A stretch of 64,000 nucleotides of DNA from UBA7803 sp963822255. GTDB taxonomy: Bacteria; Pseudomonadota; Gammaproteobacteria; Pseudomonadales; Azotimanducaceae. Under the pieces are notes generated by a model. That model was not told the DNA's origin and searched no databases. It saw nothing but the letters and a program-made list of their open reading frames with translations. Made by a program: the position numbers and the translations under genes. The stretch spans positions 930,001 to 994,000 of the forward strand of contig CAWGGV010000008.1 of assembly GCA_963822255.1 (NCBI GenBank). The letters run 5' to 3'. Below, piece after piece: positions 35,030-42,572 of the stretch (positions are counted from its first letter, which is position 1; each line of letters starts with the position of its first letter).

Positions 35030-36681
35030 CCCCCCCCGCCCTTGTCAGCGCCGGGGCGATAGCTGTCCCTCAGCGTCACGGTGCGGTTGAAGACCCCCGG
35101 CAGCACGCGGTCCTTGCAGAAGTAGCCGATGCGCTCGAACTGGAAGCGCTCGGCGTCGCTGTCGACAACGGCGGGCTCGACCACCGCCTCCACCTCCTTC
35201 AGGGACTCGGGGTTCAAATCCTCGGCGAGAGTATCCGCGCTCGGGGTCGGCACCGCGAACAGGCGGTCGTAGATGCGTACCCGCGCCCGCACGCCGCGCT
35301 CGGCATCCACCCAGTGGATCACGCCCTTGGTCTTGATGCCGCTGCTGTCGGAGCCGCTCCTCGACTCCGGCACGTAGCGGCACTTCAGCTCGACCACGTC
35401 CCCGGCCGCATTCCGGACCGCATCCTCGTACTCGATGATGTAGGCGTAACGCAGCCGGACCGGCTGATTGGCGGTCAGCCGCTTGTACTTGCCCGGCGGC
35501 ACGTCGGCGAAGTCGTCCCGTTCGATGTAGAGCCTGGGGCCGAACGGCAGCTCGCGGCTGCCTAGCTCGGGCTGTTGGCTGTGCCAGGGCCCCTCGAGGG
35601 TCTCCCCGGCGCCGGGATAGTTGGTGATCGTGACCGGCAGCGGATCCAGCACGGCCATGCCCCGCGGCGAGGTGGATTCCAGGTCCTGACGGATGCAGAA
35701 CTCGAGCAGGCTCATCTCCACCAGGTTGTCCTGCTTGGTGACGCCCACCCGGCGGCAGAAATCGCGGATCGCCCCGGGGGTGACGCCGCGACGACGGAGT
35801 CCCGCCAGGGTCGGCAAGCGCGGGTCATCCCAGCCGTCCACCAGCTTCTCGTCCACCAGCCGGTTCAGCAGCCGCTTGGACATCACCGTGTACTCCAGGC
35901 CGAGGCGCGAGAACTCGATCTGCGGCGGATGGAAATTGACGTTGATGTTGTCCAGCACCCAGTCGTAGAGGGGCCGGTGATCCTGGAACTCCAGCGTGCA
36001 CAGAGAATGGGTGATGCCTTCCAGGGCGTCGCAGATGCAGTGGGTGTAGTCGTAGGTGGGATAGATGCACCAGGCGTCGCCGGTGCGGTGATGGACCGCA
36101 TGGCGGATGCGGTACAGCACCGGGTCGCGCAGGTTGATGTTGGCCGAGGCCATGTCGATCTTCGCCCGCAACACGTGCTCGCCGTCGGCGAACTCGCCGG
36201 CCCGCATGCGCCGGAACAGCTCCAGGTTCTGCTCCGTCGAGCGGTCACGGCAGGGGCTCTCGCGCCCGGGCTCGGTGAGGGTGCCGCGGCTGTCGCGGAT
36301 CTCCTCCCGCGACTGGCTGTCGACGTAGGCCTTGCCCTTGCCGATCAGTTCCTCGGCAAAGTCGTAGAGCTGCTGGAAATAGTCGGAGGCATGGGTGAGC
36401 CGATCACCCCACGTGTAACCGAGCCACGCCACGTCCCGCGCGATGGCCTCGGTGTACGCCTCGTTTTCCTTCAGCGGATTGGTGTCGTCAAAGCGCAGGT
36501 AGGTGACACCGCCGAACTCCTCGGCCACGCCGAAGTTCAAACAGATGGATTTGGCGTGACCGATGTGCAGGTAGCCGTTCGGCTCCGGCGGGAAACGGGT
36601 CACCACACCGCCCTTCACCACGCCCGTCTCCAGGTCCCGGGCGATGCGCTGGCGGATGAAGTCTCTGATATCCTGATGCAT
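35026..36681 (-). CDS. glnS: Glutaminyl-tRNA synthetase
   Basis: A 551-residue class I synthetase that charges tRNA-Gln. RFPPEPNGYLHIGHAKSI contains the HIGH motif at residues 39-42; FDDTNPLKENEAYTEAI follows. The KMSKS-equivalent is YTVMSKRLLNRLV near residue 265. The C-terminal anticodon-binding barrels include VIHWVDAERGVRARVRIYDRLF. ATG 36681, with GGAAAG upstream, was chosen over the longer frame because it gives the standard family start. The end is Gly-rich, reading through a run of eight G before a TGA that overlaps the GH3 start; a small homopolymer error there is possible. Confidence 0.93.
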   Translation of the reverse strand: MHQDIRDFIRQRIARDLETGVVKGGVVTRFPPEPNGYLHIGHAKSICLNFGVAEEFGGVTYLRFDDTNPLKENEAYTEAIARDVAWLGYTWGDRLTHASDYFQQLYDFAEELIGKGKAYVDSQSREEIRDSRGTLTEPGRESPCRDRSTEQNLELFRRMRAGEFADGEHVLRAKIDMASANINLRDPVLYRIRHAVHHRTGDAWCIYPTYDYTHCICDALEGITHSLCTLEFQDHRPLYDWVLDNINVNFHPPQIEFSRLGLEYTVMSKRLLNRLVDEKLVDGWDDPRLPTLAGLRRRGVTPGAIRDFCRRVGVTKQDNLVEMSLLEFCIRQDLESTSPRGMAVLDPLPVTITNYPGAGETLEGPWHSQQPELGSRELPFGPRLYIERDDFADVPPGKYKRLTANQPVRLRYAYIIEYEDAVRNAAGDVVELKCRYVPESRSGSDSSGIKTKGVIHWVDAERGVRARVRIYDRLFAVPTPSADTLAEDLNPESLKEVEAVVEPAVVDSDAERFQFERIGYFCKDRVLPGVFNRTVTLRDSYRPGADKGGGG

Positions 36682-36731
36682 GTCTTTCCGGTCGGATTTG
36701 CGAGGGTACGCGACGAGGGCCCCGCCGGCAG

Positions 36732-36751
36732 CCGCCATTGTACAATGGCGG
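36732..36751. promoter_or_regulatory. 20-base perfect palindrome between divergent genes
   Basis: CCGCCATTGT is followed directly by its reverse complement, so the element is fully symmetric. It lies in the 94-base gap between glnS (minus) and the transglutaminase-like gene (plus). Its core contains TACAAT on both strands, so it could supply back-to-back -10 boxes or an operator; no good -35 hexamers were found. Confidence 0.5.
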
Positions 36752-36775
36752 TCATGGCGGGAGCAGCGTAAAGCC

Positions 36776-38158
36776 GTGTTGATCAGAGCCATCCACGGGA
36801 CCGGCGTGGCCGTGCTGCTCGGCTGCCTGGCCTGGTTCCTGGCGGGGCACACCGATCCCACCCTGGCGAGCGCCGCCGAGCTGCGCGGCGAGCGCTGGTA
36901 CCGGCTGATGCTGGACGACCGCCACGTGGGCTTCCTTCACACCCGGGGCGACCGCGACGCGGTGGGGCGCTGGCGGTTCGACAGCGATCTGCGGTTCGTG
37001 CTCAGCGAGGGCGCCCCGGTGAGGGTGGAGGAACGCCTCACGTTCGCCGCATCGCCGCCCTACGGGCTGATCGAGGGTCGGCAGCGGAGCCGTAAGTCCG
37101 ACCGTCCGGAGGTCACCCGCATCACCCGCCGCGGTGACGGCTACGTCATGGCCGCCACCGGCGCCGGGGACGACGGCCGCGCGCGGCCTCTGGATCTCGA
37201 TTTCACCCTGCGCGACTACCTGGGGTTCGAGACGTGGCTGCGGCGGTCGCGGCCGGCGCCGCACACCACCATCGTCGCCCGGGCTCTGGATTTCGGCGCC
37301 CGCCAAGTGGTGCTCCGGCAGTTCCGGGTGGTGGAGAAGAACGCCACCGGCTATCGGCTGGAGAACCCGGCACCGCAGGATGCCACGCAAATTCAGCTCG
37401 ACGATCAGCTGCGGCCGGTGAGCATGACGCTGTCCGGCGTCTTCCAGCTCCGGCAGGTGTCCCGCAGCGAGGCCCTCGCCCCGCGCACGGCGCTGCAGGC
37501 GGCGAGCTACTTCGTGCCGACCGACCGGCCGCTGCGCGATCACGGCGCCATCCGCTCCCTCGAGCTCGAGGTGGAGGGGGGCATCAGCGCCGCTGAGCTG
37601 TGGCCAACGCTCGCCGACGGCGACATCCTGCGCCGATCCGCCGATGCGGTCAGCGTGCCCCGGCTCGAAGGCAACGAGCTGGCCCGGACCAGCGACTATC
37701 CCGCCTCGAATCCCCGCGTGCTGGCGATGGCCCGCCAGGCGGTGGCCGGCATCGACGGCCATTGGCAGCAGGTGGCCGCGCTCACCCATTTCGTCAACGG
37801 CTACCTGCGCTACAGCGACGACGGCATCCGGCATCACGTGCTGACCCTGCTCGACCAGCCCGCCGGAGACTGCAGCGAGTACGCCGACCTGCTCACCACC
37901 CTGGGCCGCGCCCTCGGCATCCCCACCCGCACGGTGTTCGGCCTGGCCTACGCCGACGAGCGCCCGCCGGCGTTCCGGTTCCACGCCTGGAACGAGCTGC
38001 TGGTGGATGGCGAGTGGCACGCGGTGGACCCCACCTGGAATCAGCTCGAGGTGGACGCTACCCACCTCCCCATGCCGGAGGACACGGCCCGGGCCCTGGA
38101 ACTGCTCACCGGCGGTCTCGCCATCGCGTTCAAGATCCGCGACGTCGAATACTACTGA
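36776..38158 (+). CDS. Transglutaminase-like exported protein
   Basis: About 460 residues. The N-terminus has one hydrophobic segment, VAVLLGCLAWFLAGHT, which may be a signal peptide or anchor. The C-terminal domain is transglutaminase-like: Cys366 in AGDCSEYADLLTTLGRALGI, His403 in FRFHAWNELLVDGEW and Asp418 in HAVDPTWNQ, a complete Cys-His-Asp triad. Bacterial members are usually proteases or amidases at the envelope. GTG 36776 is used, with GGGAG upstream; TTG 36779 is an alternative. It stands alone, divergent from glnS, and is followed by a REP cluster. Confidence 0.8.
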   Translation: MLIRAIHGTGVAVLLGCLAWFLAGHTDPTLASAAELRGERWYRLMLDDRHVGFLHTRGDRDAVGRWRFDSDLRFVLSEGAPVRVEERLTFAASPPYGLIEGRQRSRKSDRPEVTRITRRGDGYVMAATGAGDDGRARPLDLDFTLRDYLGFETWLRRSRPAPHTTIVARALDFGARQVVLRQFRVVEKNATGYRLENPAPQDATQIQLDDQLRPVSMTLSGVFQLRQVSRSEALAPRTALQAASYFVPTDRPLRDHGAIRSLELEVEGGISAAELWPTLADGDILRRSADAVSVPRLEGNELARTSDYPASNPRVLAMARQAVAGIDGHWQQVAALTHFVNGYLRYSDDGIRHHVLTLLDQPAGDCSEYADLLTTLGRALGIPTRTVFGLAYADERPPAFRFHAWNELLVDGEWHAVDPTWNQLEVDATHLPMPEDTARALELLTGGLAIAFKIRDVEYY

Positions 38159-38171
38159 CCGCTGTGTGTGT

Positions 38172-38273
38172 GTGGGAGCGACCTCCTGGTCGCGATCGGG
38201 AGATCGCTCCTAGGCCAGAAAGATCGCGGCCGGGAGGCCGCTCCCACAGGCCGCTCCCACAGGCCGCTCCCAC
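38172..38273. repeat. REP-like cluster, copy E
   Basis: It starts GTGGGAGCGACC and has a hairpin with stem GCGACC/GGTCGC, then a GATCGCTCC arm, then the standard GCGGCCGGGAGGCCGC hairpin followed by GGCCGCTCCCACA three times in tandem. It fills most of the 127-base gap between two convergent genes. Confidence 0.8.
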
Positions 38274-38285
38274 ATCAAGGAGGCG

Positions 38286-39167
38286 TCAGGGTGCGCGATC
38301 GCGCAGCAGCCCCTCCTGGGTCACCGACGCCAGCAGAGTGCCGTCGCGGCCGAAGAACTCCGCGTGGACCAGCCCGCGGGCGCCCTGGGCGGCGCTGGTG
38401 CGCTTGTGGAACAGCAGCCAGTCGTCGAGGCTCACGTCACGGTGTATCCAGAGGGCGTGGTCGAGGCTCGCCATCTGCAGGCCGGCGCGTGGTCTGGCGG
38501 TGCTGTGAGGCAGCGCCGCGGTGGAGACCATGCCCATGTCCGAGGCATAGGCGAGCAGGCAGTAGCGCAGCCACGGGTGCGCGGGCACCGGCGCGGCGAA
38601 GCGGATCCACACCGGATTCCAGAAGCGGTCCTGCTGCCAGCCATCGCTGCCGAGGGGAAACACCGAGCGCATCTCGAACGGCCGCACCCTGCCCGTCATG
38701 GGGCTGAGGCTCGTTGGGCGCGTCGCCAGCCGGGCCGCCACCGCCACGTCGTCCTCGAGCTCTTCCGGCGGCGGGACATTGGGCATGGGATGGGCGTGCT
38801 CGAAGCCGCTCTCTTCCACCTGGAACGACACGTCCATGCTGAAGATCGCTTCGCCGTGCTGGATTGCCACCACGCGCCGGGTGGTGAAGCTCTTGCCGTC
38901 GCGGATGCGCTCCACTTCGTAGAGCACCGGGCGCCCCGAATCCCCCGCCTGCATGAAGTACGCGCGCAGCGAATGGGGGCGCCGGCCCTCGACGGTGGCG
39001 CAGGCGCTGCACAACGACTGAGCCAGCACCTGGCCGCCGAACAGCCGCCGGCCCTCCCGCGATTCGTTGCGGCCACGGTACAGGTTCTGCTCGATGGGCT
39101 CGAGCTCGAGGATGTCCAGCAGGGCCTCCGCCCGCTCCCGCCGTTCGGCTTCGGTTGCTGTGCTCAT
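38286..39167 (-). CDS. tesB: Acyl-CoA thioesterase II
   Basis: A 293-residue double-hotdog thioesterase that hydrolyses medium and long-chain acyl-CoA to free acid and CoA. It has EQNLYRGRNESREGRRLFGGQVLAQSL, the family N-terminal signature, DGKSFTTRRVVAIQHGEAIF, and YCLLAYASDMGM, whose aspartate is part of the catalytic network in E. coli TesB. The end HAEFFGRDGTLLASVTQEGLLR is standard. ATG 39167 gives the expected length; the longer frame is not supported. Divergent from the oxidoreductase at 39239. Confidence 0.9.
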   Translation of the reverse strand: MSTATEAERRERAEALLDILELEPIEQNLYRGRNESREGRRLFGGQVLAQSLCSACATVEGRRPHSLRAYFMQAGDSGRPVLYEVERIRDGKSFTTRRVVAIQHGEAIFSMDVSFQVEESGFEHAHPMPNVPPPEELEDDVAVAARLATRPTSLSPMTGRVRPFEMRSVFPLGSDGWQQDRFWNPVWIRFAAPVPAHPWLRYCLLAYASDMGMVSTAALPHSTARPRAGLQMASLDHALWIHRDVSLDDWLLFHKRTSAAQGARGLVHAEFFGRDGTLLASVTQEGLLRDRAP

Positions 39168-39238
39168 GGCCGCAGTATACCGTCGACGCCGGCCGTCGGG
39201 CGGTGCGACCATCAGCCCGAGCCATGAGGAGGAGCGCC

Positions 39239-40240
39239 ATGCAAAGCACAGAGGTTCGGCTCAGGAAGCGCCCGGTGGGCATGCCCGAGCACGGGGATTT
39301 CGAGCTCGAGACCGTGGAGGTACCGGACCCGCAGCCCGGAGAGGTGCAGGTGATCAACCTGTGCATGAGCGTCGACCCGTACATGCGCGGACGGATGATC
39401 GATCGAAAGTCCTACGCGCCGCCGTTCCCGCTGGGCGAGACCCTGACCGGGCGGGCCATCGGCCGGGTGGCGGCCTCCGCCCATGCCGATTTCCACGAAG
39501 GCGACGTGGTGGAGAGTCAGCTCGGCTGGCGCCAGGCGTTCACCGCACCGGCAAGCCAGCTCAGCCACCTCGGACAGCTCGCGGCACCGCCGTCCGCCTA
39601 CCTGGGCGTGCTCGGCATGCCGGGCATGACGGCGTACGTGGGCCTCGCCGGCGCGGCGTCGCTGAAGGACGGCGAGACCGTGTTCGTCTCCGGCGCGGCC
39701 GGCGCCGTGGGCAGCGTGGCAGGCCAGATCGCCCGGCTGAAAGGATGCAGCGTGATCGGCAGCGCGGGCAGCGCGGACAAAGCGGCCTGGCTCGAGGGCG
39801 AGCTCGGCTTCGACTACGCGTTCGACTATCACCAGGGGCGGCTGCTCGACCACCTGCGGCAAGGCGCGCCGAACGGACTGGACGTCTACTTCGACAACGT
39901 CGGCGGCGATCATCTGGAGGCCGCCCTCTTCCACATGCGCCCTTTCGGCCGCATCGCCCTGTGCGGCGCCATTTCGCAATACAACGCCACCGAACCGGTG
40001 CCCGGCCCGAGCAATCTGGCGGTCGCCATCGGCCTCGGCCTGACCCTCCGGGGTTTTCTGGTCTCTCACTTCGACTACCTGGCCGACGACTTCCGTCGCG
40101 ACATGACCGCCTGGGTGCAAGCCGGTGACATCAAGTACCGGGAAACCGTTCACCAAGGCATCGAACGGGCACCGGAAGCGTTCATCGGCTTGTTCACCGG
40201 GGCCAACGTCGGGAAGATGGTAGTGAAGCTGGCGGAGTGA
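39239..40240 (+). CDS. NADP-dependent oxidoreductase (zinc-free MDR, curcumin reductase-like)
   Basis: A 333-residue medium-chain reductase with no zinc ligands. It has LCMSVDPYMRGRM, GETLTGRAIGRV, LGVLGMPGMTAYVGLA and the Rossmann loop VFVSGAAGAVGSVAGQIARLKG, then GLDVYFDNVGGDHLE, all typical of the leukotriene B4 dehydrogenase/curcumin reductase branch. It would reduce activated double bonds of enones using NADPH. AGGAGG stands eight bases before ATG 39239. It is followed by a repeat-filled region before the next operon. Confidence 0.88.
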   Translation: MQSTEVRLRKRPVGMPEHGDFELETVEVPDPQPGEVQVINLCMSVDPYMRGRMIDRKSYAPPFPLGETLTGRAIGRVAASAHADFHEGDVVESQLGWRQAFTAPASQLSHLGQLAAPPSAYLGVLGMPGMTAYVGLAGAASLKDGETVFVSGAAGAVGSVAGQIARLKGCSVIGSAGSADKAAWLEGELGFDYAFDYHQGRLLDHLRQGAPNGLDVYFDNVGGDHLEAALFHMRPFGRIALCGAISQYNATEPVPGPSNLAVAIGLGLTLRGFLVSHFDYLADDFRRDMTAWVQAGDIKYRETVHQGIERAPEAFIGLFTGANVGKMVVKLAE

Positions 40241-40250
40241 GGTCGCGCCC

Positions 40251-40380
40251 TGTGTGGGCGCCAACCTGTGCGGGGAGCGACCTGTCGCGGAGCGACCTGT
40301 GGGAGCGACCTGTGGGAGCGACCTCCCGGTCGCGATCTTCACATCACTCCCCCACATCCCTGATCACTCCCCCACATCCC
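40251..40380. repeat. REP-derived tandem array, copy F
   Basis: A series of short CTGT(G)xGGGAGCGAC units, about 15 bases each, leads into one full hairpin with stem GCGACC/GGTCGC followed by GATC. It continues with two copies of ATCACTCCCCCACATCCC. These look like partly decayed REP ends. The array lies upstream of the leader-like small ORF. Confidence 0.7.
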
Positions 40381-40382
40381 CG

Positions 40383-40411
40383 TTGATCTGTCAACCCGTC
40401 GGGCGTACTAT
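40383..40411 (+). promoter_or_regulatory. Candidate sigma-70 promoter
   Basis: TTGATC at 40383-40388 and TACTAT at 40406-40411 are spaced by 17 bases. Transcription would start near 40418, just before a strong ribosome-binding site for the small ORF at 40440. No other promoter-like pair was seen in the gap. Confidence 0.5.
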
Positions 40412-40439
40412 CCGCCTTCGCTGAACCCAGGAGGGTGCG

Positions 40440-40553
40440 ATGAGAATCGTTCTGCACAGATATCGACCTGATGCGCGAACCCTGCCGTTCGCCCTCGCAG
40501 GCGGTGCAGACGACGATCGCATCGCCGCCGGAGGTCCGTCCGGCATGCGTTGA
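40440..40553 (+). CDS. Small ORF, 37 residues, possible leader peptide
   Basis: AGGAGGG at 40429-40435 precedes this ATG at ideal distance, and a sigma-70-like promoter lies just upstream. The product starts MRIVLHRYRPDARTL and ends in a Gly/Asp-rich tail. It has no membrane segment and resembles no family I recognise. A rho-independent terminator follows 33 bases after its stop, and the ABC exporter genes begin about 95 bases beyond that. It may be a small protein gene of its own or the leader of an attenuator controlling the exporter. No run of identical regulatory codons is evident. Confidence 0.45.
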   Translation: MRIVLHRYRPDARTLPFALAGGADDDRIAAGGPSGMR

Positions 40554-40586
40554 GCCGGTCCTGAGTCAGCTACCAGCCTTCTCACG

Positions 40587-40613
40587 ACCCGCTCGACACC
40601 CGAGCGGGTTTTT
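40587..40613 (+). terminator. Rho-independent terminator or attenuator
   Basis: A nine-base perfect stem, ACCCGCTCG with CGAGCGGGT, and a five-base loop are followed by four further T (a run of five with the last stem base). It lies between the small ORF and the ABC exporter genes on the plus strand. Confidence 0.8.
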
Positions 40614-40708
40614 CGTTTCCGACCTACCGAGAACCGTCACCACCCGCTCGTCAACCTGAACAACAAGACGCGGCGCCGCGCATACGCCGCCTGGCAGGAA
40701 AGACGACA

Positions 40709-42571
40709 ATGACGACGAACCGGCTCGACCGATCCGGCGCACCGACCACCCTGTGGCAGATCACCCGTGGGCAGCGGCTGCGCTACGGTTATGCCATCCT
40801 CGCCATGGCAGCCACTGCACTGTTCATGTTCGGCGCGCCGCTGGTGGGCCGGTATGCCATCGACGTGGTGGTGGAGAACGACTTCGGCTACGCGGCGCCC
40901 CCCATCCTGTGGCTGGCCCGCCGCCTGGACGGTGAGCGGCCCTTCCTCGTCTATCTGTGCCTGTCGGCGCTGGCGGCCGTCGCGCTCACCGCGCTCGGCG
41001 GGCTGTGCCTGTACGCCCGCGGCCGGCTCGCGGCGCTGGCGTCGGAATCGATCGTGCGACGCGTGCGCGAGGAGCTGTACCGGCGGCTGCATCACCTCCA
41101 GGCCCGCTACTACGACACCGCCGACACCGGGGATCTGGTGCAGCGGGCCAGCTCGGACGTGGAAACACTGCGGGTGTTTCTCGCCAGCGACGTGGTGGAA
41201 ATCGGCCGCGCCATAACGTTGATCGCCTGCGTGATGCCGATCCTGTTCTGGATGGACCTGCGCCTGGCGTGGCTGGCCGTGTGCCTGATGCCGCTGCTCA
41301 CCCTGGGCGCCTACCTGTTTTTCAGTCGGGTGAAGAAAGTCTTTCAACAGACCGATGAGGCGGAAGGCGCCATGACGGCAACCCTGCAGGAGAACCTGAC
41401 CGGCATCCGCGTAGTGCGCGCGTTCGCCCGCCAATCCTACGAGATCGAGAAGTTCGCCTCCCGCAATGCCGAGTTCCGCAACCTGAATCAGCGGCTCATC
41501 CAGCTCATGGGTTTGTACTGGAGCGTGAGCGATCTGTTGTCGATGAGCCAGGTGGGCATCGTGCTGTTCGCCGGCGCCGCCTACGTGACGAACGGCACCA
41601 TGACCGTGGGCACCTTGTTCGCCTTCATGACCTACGTGGCCATGGTGATCTGGCCGGTGCGCCAGCTCGGGCGTGTGCTCACCGACACCGGCAAAGCGGT
41701 GGTGAGTCTCGGACGCATCAATGAGGTGCTGACCGAACCGGAAGAGTCGCGGGAAGTGGCCCCCTCGGAAGGGAGGGTCGCGGGCGCCATCGAGATCGAG
41801 CACCTGTCCTTCGCATACCAGCCCGACCGCCCGGTGCTCCGGGACGTAAGCCTGAGCATCGCGGCGGGCGAGACGGTCGCCATCGTCGGGCCGCCGGGCT
41901 CCGGCAAATCCACCCTGATCCGGCTACTGCTCAGGCTCTACGACTACGAGCAGGGGTCGCTGCGTCTGGACGGCCGGGACGTCCGCTCCGCCAGCCGCCA
42001 GTGGCTGCGCCGGCAGATCGGCGTGGTGCTCCAGGAGCCGTTCCTGTACTCCCGCAGCATCCGCGCCAACCTCACGGTGGGCCGGCCCCACGCCCCGGAG
42101 CAGGAGCTGATCGAGGCCTGCCAGGAAGCGGCGATTCACGATTCCGTGCTGTCGTTCTCCACCGGCTTCGACGCCATGGTGGGCGAGCGTGGCGTCACCC
42201 TCTCCGGCGGTCAGCGCCAGCGGCTGGCGCTGGCCCGGGCACTGTTGAAGGACCCACCGGTGCTCGTGCTCGACGACTCGTTGTCGGCCGTGGATACCGG
42301 CACCGAGGCGCGAATCCTCGAGGCGCTACGGCGCCGCAAAGGGCGGCAGACGACGATCATCATCGCCCACCGGCTGTCGTCGGTGATGCACGCCGACCGC
42401 ATCGCCGTGCTCGACGAGGGCAGGCTGGTGCAGCTCGGCGATCACGAGACCCTGGCGTCCGCGCCCGGTCCGTACCGCCGCCTGTGCGAGATTCAAGGCG
42501 CGCTGGACGCCGCCATTCGCAGCGACGTCGCCCGCACGCGCGGCGCGGCCGCCGCGGAACTGGGAGAGTAA
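40709..42571 (+). CDS. ABC exporter half-transporter, subunit with degenerate ATP site
   Basis: A 620-residue type IV half-transporter: six membrane helices, then a nucleotide-binding domain. Walker A is GPPGSGKST (394-402), the signature is LSGGQ (498-502), and Walker B is VLVLDDSLSAVD. The residue after Walker B Asp522 is Asp523 rather than the catalytic glutamate, marking the degenerate site of heterodimeric exporters. AGGAAAG precedes the ATG. The partner gene begins two bases after its end. Drug or lipid export is likely; substrate unknown. Confidence 0.9.
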   Translation: MTTNRLDRSGAPTTLWQITRGQRLRYGYAILAMAATALFMFGAPLVGRYAIDVVVENDFGYAAPPILWLARRLDGERPFLVYLCLSALAAVALTALGGLCLYARGRLAALASESIVRRVREELYRRLHHLQARYYDTADTGDLVQRASSDVETLRVFLASDVVEIGRAITLIACVMPILFWMDLRLAWLAVCLMPLLTLGAYLFFSRVKKVFQQTDEAEGAMTATLQENLTGIRVVRAFARQSYEIEKFASRNAEFRNLNQRLIQLMGLYWSVSDLLSMSQVGIVLFAGAAYVTNGTMTVGTLFAFMTYVAMVIWPVRQLGRVLTDTGKAVVSLGRINEVLTEPEESREVAPSEGRVAGAIEIEHLSFAYQPDRPVLRDVSLSIAAGETVAIVGPPGSGKSTLIRLLLRLYDYEQGSLRLDGRDVRSASRQWLRRQIGVVLQEPFLYSRSIRANLTVGRPHAPEQELIEACQEAAIHDSVLSFSTGFDAMVGERGVTLSGGQRQRLALARALLKDPPVLVLDDSLSAVDTGTEARILEALRRRKGRQTTIIIAHRLSSVMHADRIAVLDEGRLVQLGDHETLASAPGPYRRLCEIQGALDAAIRSDVARTRGAAAAELGE

Positions 42572-42572
42572 C

